Source: Tubiluchus corallicola (Eukaryota > Priapulida > Priapulimorpha > Priapulimorphida > Tubiluchidae). From it: a stretch of 30,000 bases of DNA. The position numbers and the translations under genes are program-made. Of this stretch, positions 1 through 11,699 are shown one piece after another. Location: NCBI GenBank assembly GCA_030141605.1, contig JAQGDQ010000617.1:65001-95000 (forward strand). Reading direction: 5' to 3'. Below the pieces are notes generated by a model. That model was not told the DNA's origin. It was given only the letters and a program-made list of their open reading frames with translations, and did not search any database. How positions within the stretch are numbered: position 1 is the stretch's first letter; each line of letters starts with the position of its first letter.

Positions 1-518
1 GCCTTGCATTTATATATTGTGCAAATAAATATTTACTATCATCATCAATTAGAAAATGAAATTTTGAAATGAAACGCGTTATTTATTTTTATTTGAATTT
101 CTGTGTAGTTTTTTTGCCTAAAATAGAGATATTATATAGTTATATTTCTTTAGGTATTTTTTGCATTAGAGCATCTCATCTATCCAACAACTTGTTAGTA
201 CAAAATTTACTAAGAATTTTTTCAGAAATAGATTTTCAGAAATACTTAACGCTTTCGGCTTCTCTGAGGTGAGTTTCTATAAGGAAGTCGAAAATTTAAA
301 CTAGTTTTTGAAAGGTTACAACAAGTACGATAAAAAGTACACTTTAACACAATTAGTACTGCAAAGGCGTCTCTGATAATTAAATAATAGATTAAAATCT
401 TGTTAAACGGCGGGCGAGTCCAAACTAACACATCTGAACTGAGAGCTACAGCACCTGTTTTTGTGTAATGCGTTCCCTGTGCCCGTCTAACTAGCGAATT
501 CGTGTTTATGTTATAACT
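1..518. other. No gene seen
   Basis: This is AT-rich unique-looking DNA. The small open frames have no recognisable domains and no splice context. Confidence 0.5.
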
Positions 519-830
519 ATTCTTTCGTGTAAGTCATTCTTGAAAATATAGCATGTTCTCTTTCAATATTTTATAAGGCAGATTGTTTTGAGTTATAAAG
601 ACTGGGCCGCAGTTTTCTTTCAATGTCATATCTACAGACGGAAATTTCGCTTTGACATGATTTACACGTTGAGCAAGAACTAGTGGCGCGAACGCCAAAC
701 TGCATTTGTGTGATAATAATTCTTTCACGGAAGTCATTTTTGAAAAAGTAGTACGTTTCCTTTCAATATTCTAACGCGTATTTTGTTTTGAGCTACAGTT
801 TAAGATCGGGTCCAGTTTTCCTTTAATAAT
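519..830. repeat. Diverged tandem duplication, period about 201 bp
   Basis: The block starting TTCTTTCGTGTAAGTCATTC at 519 recurs from 720 as TTCTTTCACGGAAGTCATTT. The match continues through CTTTCAATATT, TTGTTTTGAG and CAGTTTTC for about 108 bp. The copies differ by many substitutions, so the duplication is old. Confidence 0.7.
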
Positions 831-1344
831 AATAAATTTGAATCACGATTTGCTAACAACGAACAGCAATTAAGTTTAACTAAAATGACACGTTCTTAAA
901 CCTTCCCTGCGACGACAATACGCAAATAAAGACCTTAATTACTGAAACAGAATTGAAATAGCTTCTGTGATTACTAGATGAAAATAACGTTTGAACCTCA
1001 GCCAACTGGCAAAATTTTTTGCTGATGTAAAAAGAAGTAAGAGACCAGTAAGTCAAACTAATCTCTAGTATATCATACTAACGTAAAATCTACAGTTACT
1101 CTAAAACAAATCAAAAACGAACAAAAAATACTGTAATATCCTTAAAAAAATTAATACGAAGAACAAATCGCACCTTATCAGTGGAAGATCCTATCTTTTA
1201 TTTTTGAATTTCTAGTTGCACTTATAGTTTAGCTTTTATCAGACGCATTTGCCCACAACAGTGTATGTTTTTATATGAACTAACACTGATTGTCTGTCTT
1301 TTATTACGATGGTCAATGTTTTCAAAAAGGTAAAATAAAAATTA
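831..1344. other. No gene seen
   Basis: AT-rich sequence with stops in all frames. It leads into the CTA array. Confidence 0.5.
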
Positions 1345-2604
<1,260 letters not shown>

Positions 2605-2747
2605 AGTAGCAAATTCTCGTGCTATTAAAAATTTAAACCTACTATACACAAAAAATTCAAGTCACCAACACAAAACACCAGTAAACCACCAAATTTCAAT
2701 TTTATACGTTTAGTATTTTACAAAAACTTATTTTGGAAACATTGTGT

Positions 2748-2831
2748 GAAATGAAATGTAAAGGTGTACGTACTTATGTAATTAAATAATTAATTAATTA
2801 CATAAGTACGCAAAGTTTTACATTTCATTTC
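2748..2831. repeat. Near-perfect long hairpin
   Basis: GAAATGAAATGTAAA, then TACGTACTTATGTAATTA, is followed after a short AT loop by the reverse complement ending TTTTACATTTCATTTC. The stem is about 37 bp with a few mismatches. It may be a minimal foldback element or cruciform-forming site. Confidence 0.85.
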
Positions 2832-4185
2832 AAATTAATACAGCCTCACTTGTGTTTTTAATCGTAAATTCATCATATTGTACAACACTATTGTTCACAG
2901 CAGTGGAAATACTGATTACACTATCACTACTTTTTGAGTGTGTAGTTTACCGTTCAACGATGTGTAATTTTTATAGCAATAAAGAATTTTATCATTATTA
3001 TTTATTATTATTTAAATTATAATGCCAGATGAACATCTACAGAAAGCAAGAACAGAATGGTAGTACAAACGAAAGCAGATTTCTAGCTCTGACAAGCATT
3101 TGTGTTTTATATGAAGAAATCTCTTCATTATCCGTAATTCCTAAAGTATCTTTCTGATTTATCTGTATTTTTCTTGCAAACTTTGTGACTTGTTCGTACT
3201 AATTTTACTTTCTAGAGTTTCAAACCCTGAAGTGGTTTTACAATCTAAATTCTGTTCAGAACAGATGGGCAATTGATTAGAGGTCATTTTTGCCACTAAA
3301 CTCATTATATAAACAGACACATTAACACATTAACACATGACATTATTTTCCTAATTTTCTCCAGAGATTTAAACACCACACGGTATTTAAACTTACGAAT
3401 CGTCGTTCATCACGCCTAGTGCCATCTGACGGCAAGAAACGTTTCTATTTCATGTATTGTTTCGGTCCTTACTAGTACTAGGACTTCGAAATATATTTAA
3501 TGACTTTTTACAAATTTAGGTTATTTAATAATTTATGAAATGGCTGAAATATACCAGTAGCAAGAAATGGTATGTTAGCAAAATGATTTTGACTTCATAT
3601 ACTGTACTTATTATGAGTTAATTACGAAAACAGCAAAGAAACCGCATCACCGAGATTAACAACAAGAGATCATCGTTGACTACCGAGCGCCATCTGTTGG
3701 CAGGAACTTAAAAAATTACATTGAATTGGTAATTATTGTATATGTATGCATGATTTTTTGGGGAGAAATTTTAAAAAAGCACCCTGTTATTAACACGTCT
3801 ATAGTAAAGTAAATTTTTGCGTAGTTTGATGCTACGCGTAGCACGTAAAATTGTTATAACTTTTATATACGCACAGATGTGTTAGAATTGTATTAAATTT
3901 ATTTCAAAGTACTTGGCAAGTGTGATAAATTGTTTATATATATCCCGCGACGGCGCGAGATTTGTTTATTCGTGGTGTTATATAAAATAAAGGCTTGTGA
4001 ATGATAGTCTTACAATAAAAACACGTTTTATAATGATGCTTTTGTATTTTCGGTATCAAAGGATCCATGTAGCTATTTGTTATTACACCGTAAATTACAG
4101 TGTAAATATTTCACGTTTGTAATAACACTTTTGAGTTTTGCATAAACTAGTGAGCAGCTTTGTTAAACTTTTGTATGAAGTAGGA
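2832..4185. other. No gene seen
   Basis: AT-rich DNA. GCCATCTG-type words followed by GGCA recur at about 3421-3434 and 3690-3704, but no element boundaries are clear. A short GC-rich imperfect palindrome, CCCGCGACGGCGCGAG, lies near 3944. Confidence 0.45.
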
Positions 4186-4189
4186 TCTT

Positions 4190-4385
4190 GACGACGACGA
4201 TGATGATGATGAAGGTGATGATGATGATGATTATACTGATGCTGATGCTGCTGCTGCTGATGATGATAATCATGCTGCTGCTGGAGAGGTGGTGGTGATG
4301 GGGGATGATGACGATGATGATGAAGAAGAAGAAAAAGAAGAAGAAGACGATGATGATGTTGGTGATGATGATGATGATGATGATT
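4190..4385. repeat. Imperfect GAT/GAC/GCT/GAA trinucleotide array
   Basis: The array starts GACGACGACGATGATGATG and passes through GCTGCTGCT, GGTGGTGAT and GAAGAAGAA blocks to GATGATGATGATTC. It is strongly purine-rich in its second half. Confidence 0.93.
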
Positions 4386-4687
4386 CTTAAATCATCATTC
4401 TTAAAAGGTTCAAATCACTAAGCAGTAGGTTTATTATAAAAATTTTAATATAAAGGCAAAGCATATTATTATACAATCGAAAATATATTTTACACTAGTA
4501 ACTGGTGTACATGATTGTATTTGCTTAATTAATAATACATATTAATAGTTTGCAACAATAAAACTAATATTGATTTGAATTACAGCTACATAAATTATTA
4601 TTTTGAGTTTAAAATAACATTTTTGCAACAACATTAACTGTAATAGTATGTTTAAGTACCCGTAATGATGTTATATTAATATTGTAA

Positions 4688-4734
4688 TCATCATCATCAT
4701 CAACATCATCATCATTTTCATCATCATCATCAGT

Positions 4735-4783
<49 letters not shown>

Positions 4784-4807
4784 GCAACAACAACAACAAC
4801 AACAATA

Positions 4808-4839
<32 letters not shown>

Positions 4840-4886
4840 AGCAGCAACAACAACAACAACAACAACACAACAACAACAAAGAACAA

Positions 4887-4921
<35 letters not shown>

Positions 4922-5061
4922 TCAACATCAACATCAACATCAACATCAACATCAACATCAACATCAACATCAACATCAACATCAACATCAACATCAACAT
5001 CAACATCAACATCAACATCAACATCAACATCAACAACAACAACAACAACAACAACAACAGC

Positions 5062-5102
<41 letters not shown>

Positions 5103-5187
5103 AGACAACATCAACATCAACAACAACAACAAAGAACAACAACAACAACAGCAGCAGCAGCAGCAGCAGCAACAACAACAACAACAT
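4688..5187. repeat. Compound CAT / CAA / CAG / (AACATC)n array
   Basis: (CAT)n at 4688-4732 is followed by (CAA)n with CAG blocks. A regular hexanucleotide block (AACATC), about 20 copies at roughly 4908-5031, follows, then more CAA and a terminal CAG run. Minus-strand poly-Leu and poly-Val frames across it are not genes. Confidence 0.97.
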
Positions 5188-5680
5188 TGCATTTTTCTAC
5201 TTTATGTCTTTAAGTGCTAAATTAAATTTGCTCAGTCTAACCAATCACAAAATTCTGTTTAATAGAACGCGTTTGTTTGCGATCAGCTGACTTAGACTTA
5301 GCAGAATTTTCTCTTTTAGAGTCTCTTGTTCGCTTGGCGCCATCTCTCGTGGGCGAAAGCATCTAACGGTAAATCAGACTGCACCAAATGCAAGTACACG
5401 ATAAAGTTTAGGTCACTAGAGAGTCAGAATTTTAATAACTTAAAGAGATGTCGTAAAGTTACACACTTATACACAGTTACCCTACCTATTCCATATCAAA
5501 CAAGAACGATTAGTCTACGGTTTTGCCTGCCTCGCATAACGGAAGTAAAAAACATTGAAAGTTTGTATCTTTTTTTACATAGAAACTGAAAATGACATAT
5601 TTAAATCCTTTGTAACAACAACGATATCCGCTTGATAGACAACCTACTATATGATCATTTTGTTACATTTTTATTTGTTG
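5188..5680. other. No recognised gene
   Basis: A short plus-strand open frame (5326-5589, 87 residues) lies here. It has no recognisable domain, an ordinary start context and no neighbouring splice signals that stand out. It is not called as a gene. Confidence 0.4.
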
Positions 5681-6447
5681 CAATATATACAACAATAGAT
5701 ATATTTTAATGTCTCTATCGGCACCGTATTCTTATTTATTGTTGTTGTCGTCAAGTAATTTGGAACAAAATTCTAAGCTTGTTAGCGATGTTGTGTTTTT
5801 TCATAATAACAACCCACTGGTTTGAAGAAACCGAAAAACTTGAAATTTAGTTTTAAGATTTTATTCTGAAGTGTCTTCATAAACAGTGAAGTAGTGTCAT
5901 GTTGAAAAGCAGAAAACCAAGTGACCAAAACTGCATGTGAAATCATTTAGGTGTGAAAACCAGGTTTAGAGATTAATGCATTCATAAAAATTGTAGAAGC
6001 CAGTGAAAATTTAAACAGTAAAGAGAAAGATTTAACAATTTTACCAAGAACACCTGAAGGTGCCAGCATTATCCAAAACTCAAAAACGTATGATGACAAT
6101 AGAACATAAATTGAAATTTAGAGTAATTAAAATAATTTTCTTCTGTCCACCCACTATATAATAAATTTCATTACCTTTTTATTAGGGAAATCCAACGTTC
6201 CTGCTGCACATCAGCAGTTTTCAACAGTGAAATGACGAAAGATGACCGCTAGCGTGCAGCAGGAACGTTGGATTTTTCTAATAAAAAGGTAATGAACTTT
6301 ATTATATAGTGGGTTGTTTATGAAAAAACATGAAATCGATAACAAGCTTAGGATTTTGTTCCAAATTACTTGACGATAACAACAATAAATAATAATACGG
6401 TGCCGATAGAGATATTAAAAATATATTTGTTGTTGTATATATTCAAA
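5681..6447. mobile_element. Palindromic foldback element, interrupted by a second insertion
   Basis: The right arm (about 6252-6447) is the reverse complement of the left arm, which is split into 5681-5818 and 6149-6211. Landmarks are CAATATATACAACAA at the outside, TCTATCGGCACCGTATT and CAAGTAATTTGGAAC midway, and AATCCAACGTTCCTGCTGCAC at the inside, with a loop of about 40 bp. Each arm is about 195 bp once the insertion is removed. No coding capacity. Confidence 0.88.
5819..6148. mobile_element. 330-bp element inserted in the foldback arm, 7-bp target duplication
   Basis: The intact opposite arm shows the empty site CAACCCACTATATAA. In the left arm ACCCACT occurs twice, at 5812-5818 and 6149-6155, on either side of this segment. 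The ends are GGTTTGAAGAAA and, reverse-complemented, GGACAGAAGAAA, matching at 9 of 12 positions. Superfamily not assigned. Confidence 0.8.
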
Positions 6448-6845
6448 TGGGGGGGGGGTAAAGATAGCATGTAATCTAAAACAAATTGTAGTAGAATTTT
6501 TTCTCTTCAGACTTTGTTACAAGAGGTATCAAGTACCATCGACAAAAAATCGGCTTTGTAGCCATAATAGTATTGTGACGTCATCGTGACGTCACAGATG
6601 AAAAGTGACCTCATTTTTGGAATTCCCTGGTACACATTCTTTTCAATCGATAATACATATTTCTCATCCATATGTGATATAACTGATTTTTGGCTTGAGT
6701 AGACGCCATCTTGGATTTATGAGCATATCTCAAAGTATCAACGCGAATTTTGGTCGATTTTTTTTTGCTGAGACTAGCAGAATCTGAAGAGAAATATTCT
6801 ATTGCAATTTGTTTTAGGTACCCACTGACTAAGAGCTATCTTAAC
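6447..6845. mobile_element. Inverted-repeat element with paired CRE palindromes
   Basis: GGGTAAAGATAGC near 6456 pairs with GCTATCTTAACCC near 6834. TAAAACAAATTG, TAGAAT and TTTCTCTTCAGA also recur inverted at the matching distances. The interior carries TGACGTCA twice, at 6576-6583 and 6587-6594. No coding capacity; probably a MITE. Confidence 0.75.
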
Positions 6846-7112
6846 CCACATATTTTGCTTCTCCGTATGCTCGATCACACAGTAATAAGTATTTTCTAGA
6901 GTTGATTAAATCAATGTATCTCCGCGTGCTAAATTGTTTATCTATCTAAAACACTTTAGTGAAAATAAATAGATTTCAAAATAACGGTTTCGCATTGTAA
7001 ATTTATCTAATTGTTTTTGCCTAATTCCGCAATGCATCTCACAGGTTTTTGTATAGAATTCGTGTACTGTTTTTGTATATCCTTGTTTACGTTTACAAGT
7101 AACTAACAATTT

Positions 7113-7418
<306 letters not shown>

Positions 7419-7841
7419 TTAATTCTAAGACGTGTAAATATCATCGTAAATTTTGTCGTTAAACCGCAAAGTTATATTATAACAGAACCTTTTCAATCAT
7501 TATTATTCATACTGATTGTTTTTGTAAAATTATTAGCAAACAAATAGTCATAACTTAATAAAAATTCCACAAAAATGAAAAGAATTTTCTTGAATTTAAT
7601 GAATTGAATGTCATCGTGAGTTACTTCTGTGTTAAACTGTGGTAAAATATGCTGTTGTTTATTAATCACTATAATGTTGTGTTCAACAACTAACAACGAA
7701 AACAATAAAAAATAAACAAACTGAAACATTTCAAAGGCTTAATGTTACAACAATAATAAAATGTAAATTAAAAACGGTATGAAGGAATTATAATTATTAA
7801 CAACACGAAAGACCCAGGCTTCTAGGAATCAACATGTTTAT

Positions 7842-8547
7842 TGAGCGACGATCGTTTCGGCTATTGAAGCCATTGTCAAACTGTAAATGAAGCCAAAAAT
7901 AGGAATAAATAATACATTAATGATCCAAAGGCACAAACTGAAATTACGAAACAACAGATTAGAATTTAACTTACAAAATTTTTTCCTAATACATGAGAAT
8001 GAAAAAAGAGCACAAAAGAACAGAGAAATGTACAAAATTTTTACCTAACACATGAGAACGAAAAAAGAACACAACAGAACAGAGAAATGTACAAAATTTT
8101 TACCTAACACATGAGAATGAAAAAAGAACACAACAGAACAGAGAAATGCACAAAATTTTTACCTAACACATGAGAATGAAAAAAGAACACAACAGAACAG
8201 AGAAATGCACAAAATTTTTACCTAACACATGAGAATGAAAAAAGAACACAACACAACAGAGAAATGTACAAAATTTTTACCTAACACATGAGAACGAAAA
8301 AAGAACACAACAGAACAGAGAAATGTACAAAATTTTTACCTAACACATGAGAATGAAAAAAGAACACAACACAACAGAGAAATGCACAAAATTTTTACCT
8401 AACACATGAGAATGAAAAAAGAACACAACACAACAGAGAAATGCACAAATTTTTTTACCTAACACATGAGAATGAAAAAAAGAACGCAACAGACTATTGT
8501 GTTCTTTCTTGGCTAATAATTTCAAAAGCCGAAAGTGTCGTCGCTCA
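7842..8547. mobile_element. Inverted-repeat element with 59-bp minisatellite core
   Basis: The 27-bp ends at 7842-7868 (TGAGCGACGATCGTTTCGGC) and 8521-8547 are reverse complements with four mismatches. Between them lie about nine head-to-tail 59-bp repeats. It sits inside the gene A intron. The end sequence resembles words near the ends of some Penelope-like or other invertebrate repeats, but the class is unresolved. Confidence 0.75.
7971..8486. repeat. 59-bp minisatellite, about 9 copies
   Basis: CACATGAGAA recurs at near-exact 59-bp spacing (about 7990, 8049, 8108 and so on to 8464). The unit runs ACAAAATTTTTACCTAACAC, ATGAGAATGAAAAAAGAACA, then CAACAGAACAGAGAAATG. Copies differ at a few sites (AGAATG/AGAACG, ACAGAAC/ACACAAC). 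The outermost copies are the most diverged. Confidence 0.95.
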
Positions 8548-8549
8548 GC

Positions 8550-8940
8550 AAACACGTATAATTACTAAAATTTTCGTTTTTCATACAAAATCTTGTACTT
8601 TCATAATAGCTAATTTGTCGTACGAAATTTAATGAATAACCAATAAAGAATTAAGTTTTATAATTTATTACATTATGTTTTTTCTTACATACAAATCAAA
8701 ACAAGCAGTGAAAGGTATCGGTTAACTCGCTGTATTTAATAAAAGTAAATACAAATGGGTTTACAGACAAACAAAAATAATTGAAATTTGTTCACTCTTT
8801 CAATTCCAAGCGAAAACAACAACTTTATTTTATCGCTGTAAGTTCAAATTCAAAATTCAATTTTTTTGTTCCTGCAACTAAAACTATATAAAATAGAAAT
8901 ACCAAATTGACATAAAATACAATGCAATAAAAATTCAAGA
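8550..8940. other. No gene seen
   Basis: AT-rich intron sequence of gene A without recognisable features. Confidence 0.5.
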
Positions 8941-9118
8941 TCATATATATATATACTATACTATATTATATACTATATATACTATATTATATTATTCTAT
9001 ATTAGCAACATAGTAACAATACTATGTATACTATAATAATATACATTATAGAATATAATATATATTCTATATTATATTCTATATATATTATATATAATAG
9101 AATATATATTCTATTGTA
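8941..9118. repeat. TATA/TACTA AT-only low-complexity block
   Basis: About 180 bases composed almost wholly of TATATA, CTATA and TATTATA words. It can fold on itself in several registers. The frames across it are spurious. Confidence 0.8.
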
Positions 9119-9394
9119 TTTTATGTCATTTTGGTATTTGTATTTTACTATCGCATTTGTATTGGTATTCGCATATATATGTATTATTATTCGTATAAAT
9201 ATATATACGCTATACTGGTTTAGTAAATGTAACAGCTAAATTAATTTTGACAAACTAATTAATGTAATAAATCATACTATTTTACAAAAAATTAACAGTT
9301 GACAAGTCTATATACGAGTTAATAATAGTAGTTATAATACCATTGTCAATGTGTTTAATAAAATAACTATATAATGATAATAATATCCCAGTTA

Positions 9395-9660
9395 ATATTT
9401 TGGCGCCTTTATATTTAAAAGGCTTTGGCGGCCATTCATAAATTAAACGACGTTTGCGAACTGTAACCGCCTTCGCAAGGCAACGACAGGCTGGATTTAT
9501 CGATTTTTCAGATCGATAATGAATCCTCCGTTTTTAACTCGTTGGCTCCTGCTGTTAACGAGTGTTACGTCACTTCCTCCCTGGCGTATTGCCAACACGA
9601 GTTGACGAAGAGCTGTGATCTATTGTACGGCTCCCATTAGAGAAATAATTACGCTTAAGT
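9395..9660. promoter_or_regulatory. Intronic island of Hox gene A, candidate enhancer
   Basis: The base composition is markedly more balanced than its surroundings. An imperfect inverted repeat around 9493-9525 has GGATTTATCGAT on one side and ATCGATAATGAATCC on the other, giving two Cut/Onecut-like ATCGAT words. CATAAATTAAAC (about 9437-9448) and AATAATTACG (about 9645-9654) add homeodomain-type words. There are no long open frames. The first intron is a common place for Hox enhancers, so a conserved element is plausible but unproven. Confidence 0.4.
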
Positions 9661-9767
9661 AAAATAAAACTATAACTTTTGAAAATTAGGGGTAATTCAA
9701 GCGTTTTGGAGAATGTCAGTTAAGCTTCTGAAACAAAAGATGTAATAAAATAAAACAGGAAAGGTAA

Positions 9768-10442
9768 GTGGGAAAAGAAGGCGGGAGAAGAAAAGAAAAG
9801 AGAAGTAAAACAACACACAATACTTATATATTTCTATCTAAATATAAAAATGATATAATTCCTGTTTTCAAAGAAAATACTTTATTATTTATGCTCGATA
9901 AACATAAAAACGAACGCACCTATAATCTAAAACAGTTACTTACAACTCAGTAAGCAAAACAGCAATCAACTTATGGAATTCAGCACTTTTAAGTATAAAA
10001 TCAAAAGACGGATTAACAAACTTTAAAACAGAACTAAAAAACAAACTCCTAACTCACAAAAGACCCTTATATAAAAACAGTAAAGTAGAATTCATCACTA
10101 AAGGAGAATATAACGCGTAACGCTTTAGACTCATAAATTCATCATATTATAAGTGTCTATACTATAAAAATATACTATACTCGTACGGAAATTTACATAG
10201 CAAAAAAGTAGCAAAAAGTATTAAAATTCACAATTCCATAAGTCACCATCATGTAGACAAATTTGTAGATATGTAATATAGTATTTTAATGTTTTTGTTC
10301 TTATAATTTTTAACTTACACTAACTGACACAATTGCACACATCAGTCTGTCACTGACTGGTTATCCACTGATCTTACGTATGATATAATTTCTTTTACTC
10401 TGCGCTAGTGTATAATTTTTTGCAATAAAGATATATATATTG
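9768..10442 (+). pseudogene. Degraded non-LTR retrotransposon (LINE) 3' end
   Basis: An open frame ending at 9951 continues, after a one-base frame slip, at 9953-10120 with INLWNSALLSIKSKDGL and then NFKTELKNKLL. That is the WNxLP..IK...FK..LK pattern found at the C-terminus of many LINE reverse transcriptase proteins. A 3' region follows with AATAAA at 10424-10429 and an (AT)n tail. The 5' part and the catalytic domain are missing, so it is a dead 5'-truncated copy. It is antisense within the gene A intron. Clade not assigned. Confidence 0.6.
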
Positions 10443-10751
10443 CACTACAGGGCTGTGGTGAAATGAAATGTAATGAAATATATATTCTCACCTTGTGTTA
10501 GATAAAGCCACGTTCACATGCATGCACACCTGAGAAGTCTACTGTATTCCCCTGCCAGCATTAAATTTATATATTATATATATATAAACAACAGAAAAAG
10601 AAAGAAATAAAGAACAGTAAAAGAAAAAAAAGAGAAAAACTAAAAATTGACGTTTTATAAAATTTAATAAATTGTGGTGTGACAGATTAGATTGAAAGAA
10701 ATAACTGATATATGAAGAAGAATGAAACGTTTTATAAGTAAAATAATATAC
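10443..10751. other. No gene seen (5' end of the gene A intron)
   Basis: AT- and A-rich sequence running up to the exon 1 donor. There is a short (TA)n near 10570 and a purine-rich run near 10590-10640. Confidence 0.5.
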
Positions 10752-11205
10752 CTTTTTCTTTGATCCAGGAAAAAGTCGTGTTGGCTGGAATTGAGTTTTG
10801 ATATTGACCGTAATTATTGTTTGACGAAATGCAAATAGGATGCTGCAGTTTATCACAAGGAGTCACCTGTTGCTGATGCTGCGATTGCGGAGTTACCTGA
10901 GATGATGTATAAACTGGGTACTGCACTGACCGCGTACTCTGCGACCACGGATAATTTCTATGTTCGTGATTTCCTAATCCTGTCTGCGAATACATCACGC
11001 AGGTATCCCTCTTTTCTTGCGCTGGATTGTAAAGAGATCTAAATCCCGGATTGCCAGGATTTTTCCTGAAAACGTTGGTCCGTTCATCATAATCGTACCG
11101 CGATCCGTATTCAGAGTTTCCCGGATGACAGAGTCTCTGTTCCCCCAAACTTCCGCTCCAAGTAGCACTAGACGCATTGTCATTATGATTATAATATGTA
11201 TTCAT
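10752..11205 (-). CDS. Central-class Hox gene A, exon 1 (N-terminal region and hexapeptide)
   Basis: This exon encodes residues 1-151 of a 246-residue Hox transcription factor plus the first base of codon 152. It opens MNTYY, resembling the short MxSYF-type start of Hox proteins. The ATG has A at -3, and an in-frame TGA lies nine codons upstream (11230-11232), so this is the first possible start. The body is rich in N, S, Q, Y and P, with a small QHQQQ run, and looks disordered. FSWIKEK (145-151) ends the exon exactly where Hox hexapeptides sit, eight residues before the homeodomain. It is a divergent YPWM, the motif that contacts the PBC cofactor (Exd/Pbx). A separate NYPW occurs at 84-87. 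The exon ends AAAG|GTATAT, a good phase-1 donor that matches the phase of the exon 2 acceptor. The assignment to exon 2 rests on phase, orientation and the hexapeptide. Confidence 0.9.
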
Positions 11206-11370
11206 TGTGACAAAAACGAATTCTTCCCTTCAGTAACACTTCATCTGACTCTTTCATATAAAACTGCTAAAAATGTACACAATCCGCTAATAACGATCAC
11301 GTGACCACCCCGCACGTCAATCTTCTTTACAGGTGAAGCTAATTACAGGTAATTAACGCGGATGAAACAA
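11206..11370 (-). promoter_or_regulatory. Proximal 5' region of Hox gene A
   Basis: This is the sequence directly upstream of the gene A start. It holds a palindromic E-box CACGTG (11298-11303), an AT-rich TTTTATATGAAAG stretch near 11250-11262 and two homeodomain-type TAATTA cores in GCTAATTACAGGTAATTAACG (11338-11357). No transcription start can be fixed from sequence alone. It is called regulatory because of position plus motif density. Confidence 0.4.
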
Positions 11371-11499
11371 AAACATGCCTTAATATATCTGTATCATATA
11401 CTTGAAGACGCAGAATACTACAGTATTTTAGCGTCCCTCTCCCAGAATCAGTAGCAGACTACTACTGGTCAGAATTATAACCGTTCCAAAAACTCAAGA

Positions 11500-11690
11500 G
11501 CAGTAATTACTATTATAAACTTCAAGCTGGCTGCCCTAATGGCGTGGAACCTTCGCGTATATAATATATGCCTTCCGGGCGCACGTTGGGCCCCCAAGCA
11601 GCGTGTTTATGCTGTTAGCTGCCGCAGTATTTATGACGGGACATAAAACTTCGACAGGGTCCGATTGAATTCCTGCTAATTTAGAAGCAC
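11500..11690 (-). promoter_or_regulatory. GC-balanced island upstream of Hox gene A, candidate promoter/enhancer
   Basis: This island stands out from AT-rich flanks. It contains three Cdx/posterior-Hox-type words in about 40 bp: TTTATG at 11606-11611, TTTATG at 11630-11635 and CATAAA at 11642-11647. A TATATAATATAT stretch near 11559-11570 could serve as a TATA element about 355 bp from the start codon. No open frame of note crosses it. Function is inferred from composition, motifs and location. Confidence 0.4.
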
Positions 11691-11699
11691 CGTGGGTTA

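Noticed and set aside
4609-5192. Minus-strand frames with poly-Val, VDVD and LMLM runs
   Set aside because: Produced by the CAA/CAT/AACATC microsatellite.
7838-8555. Minus-strand frames across the 59-bp repeats
   Set aside because: They are repeat by-products: 59 is not a multiple of three and the frames are broken at the array edges.
11017-11304. 95-residue plus-strand frame opposite Hox exon 1
   Set aside because: It is the antisense shadow of a real exon, with no independent features.
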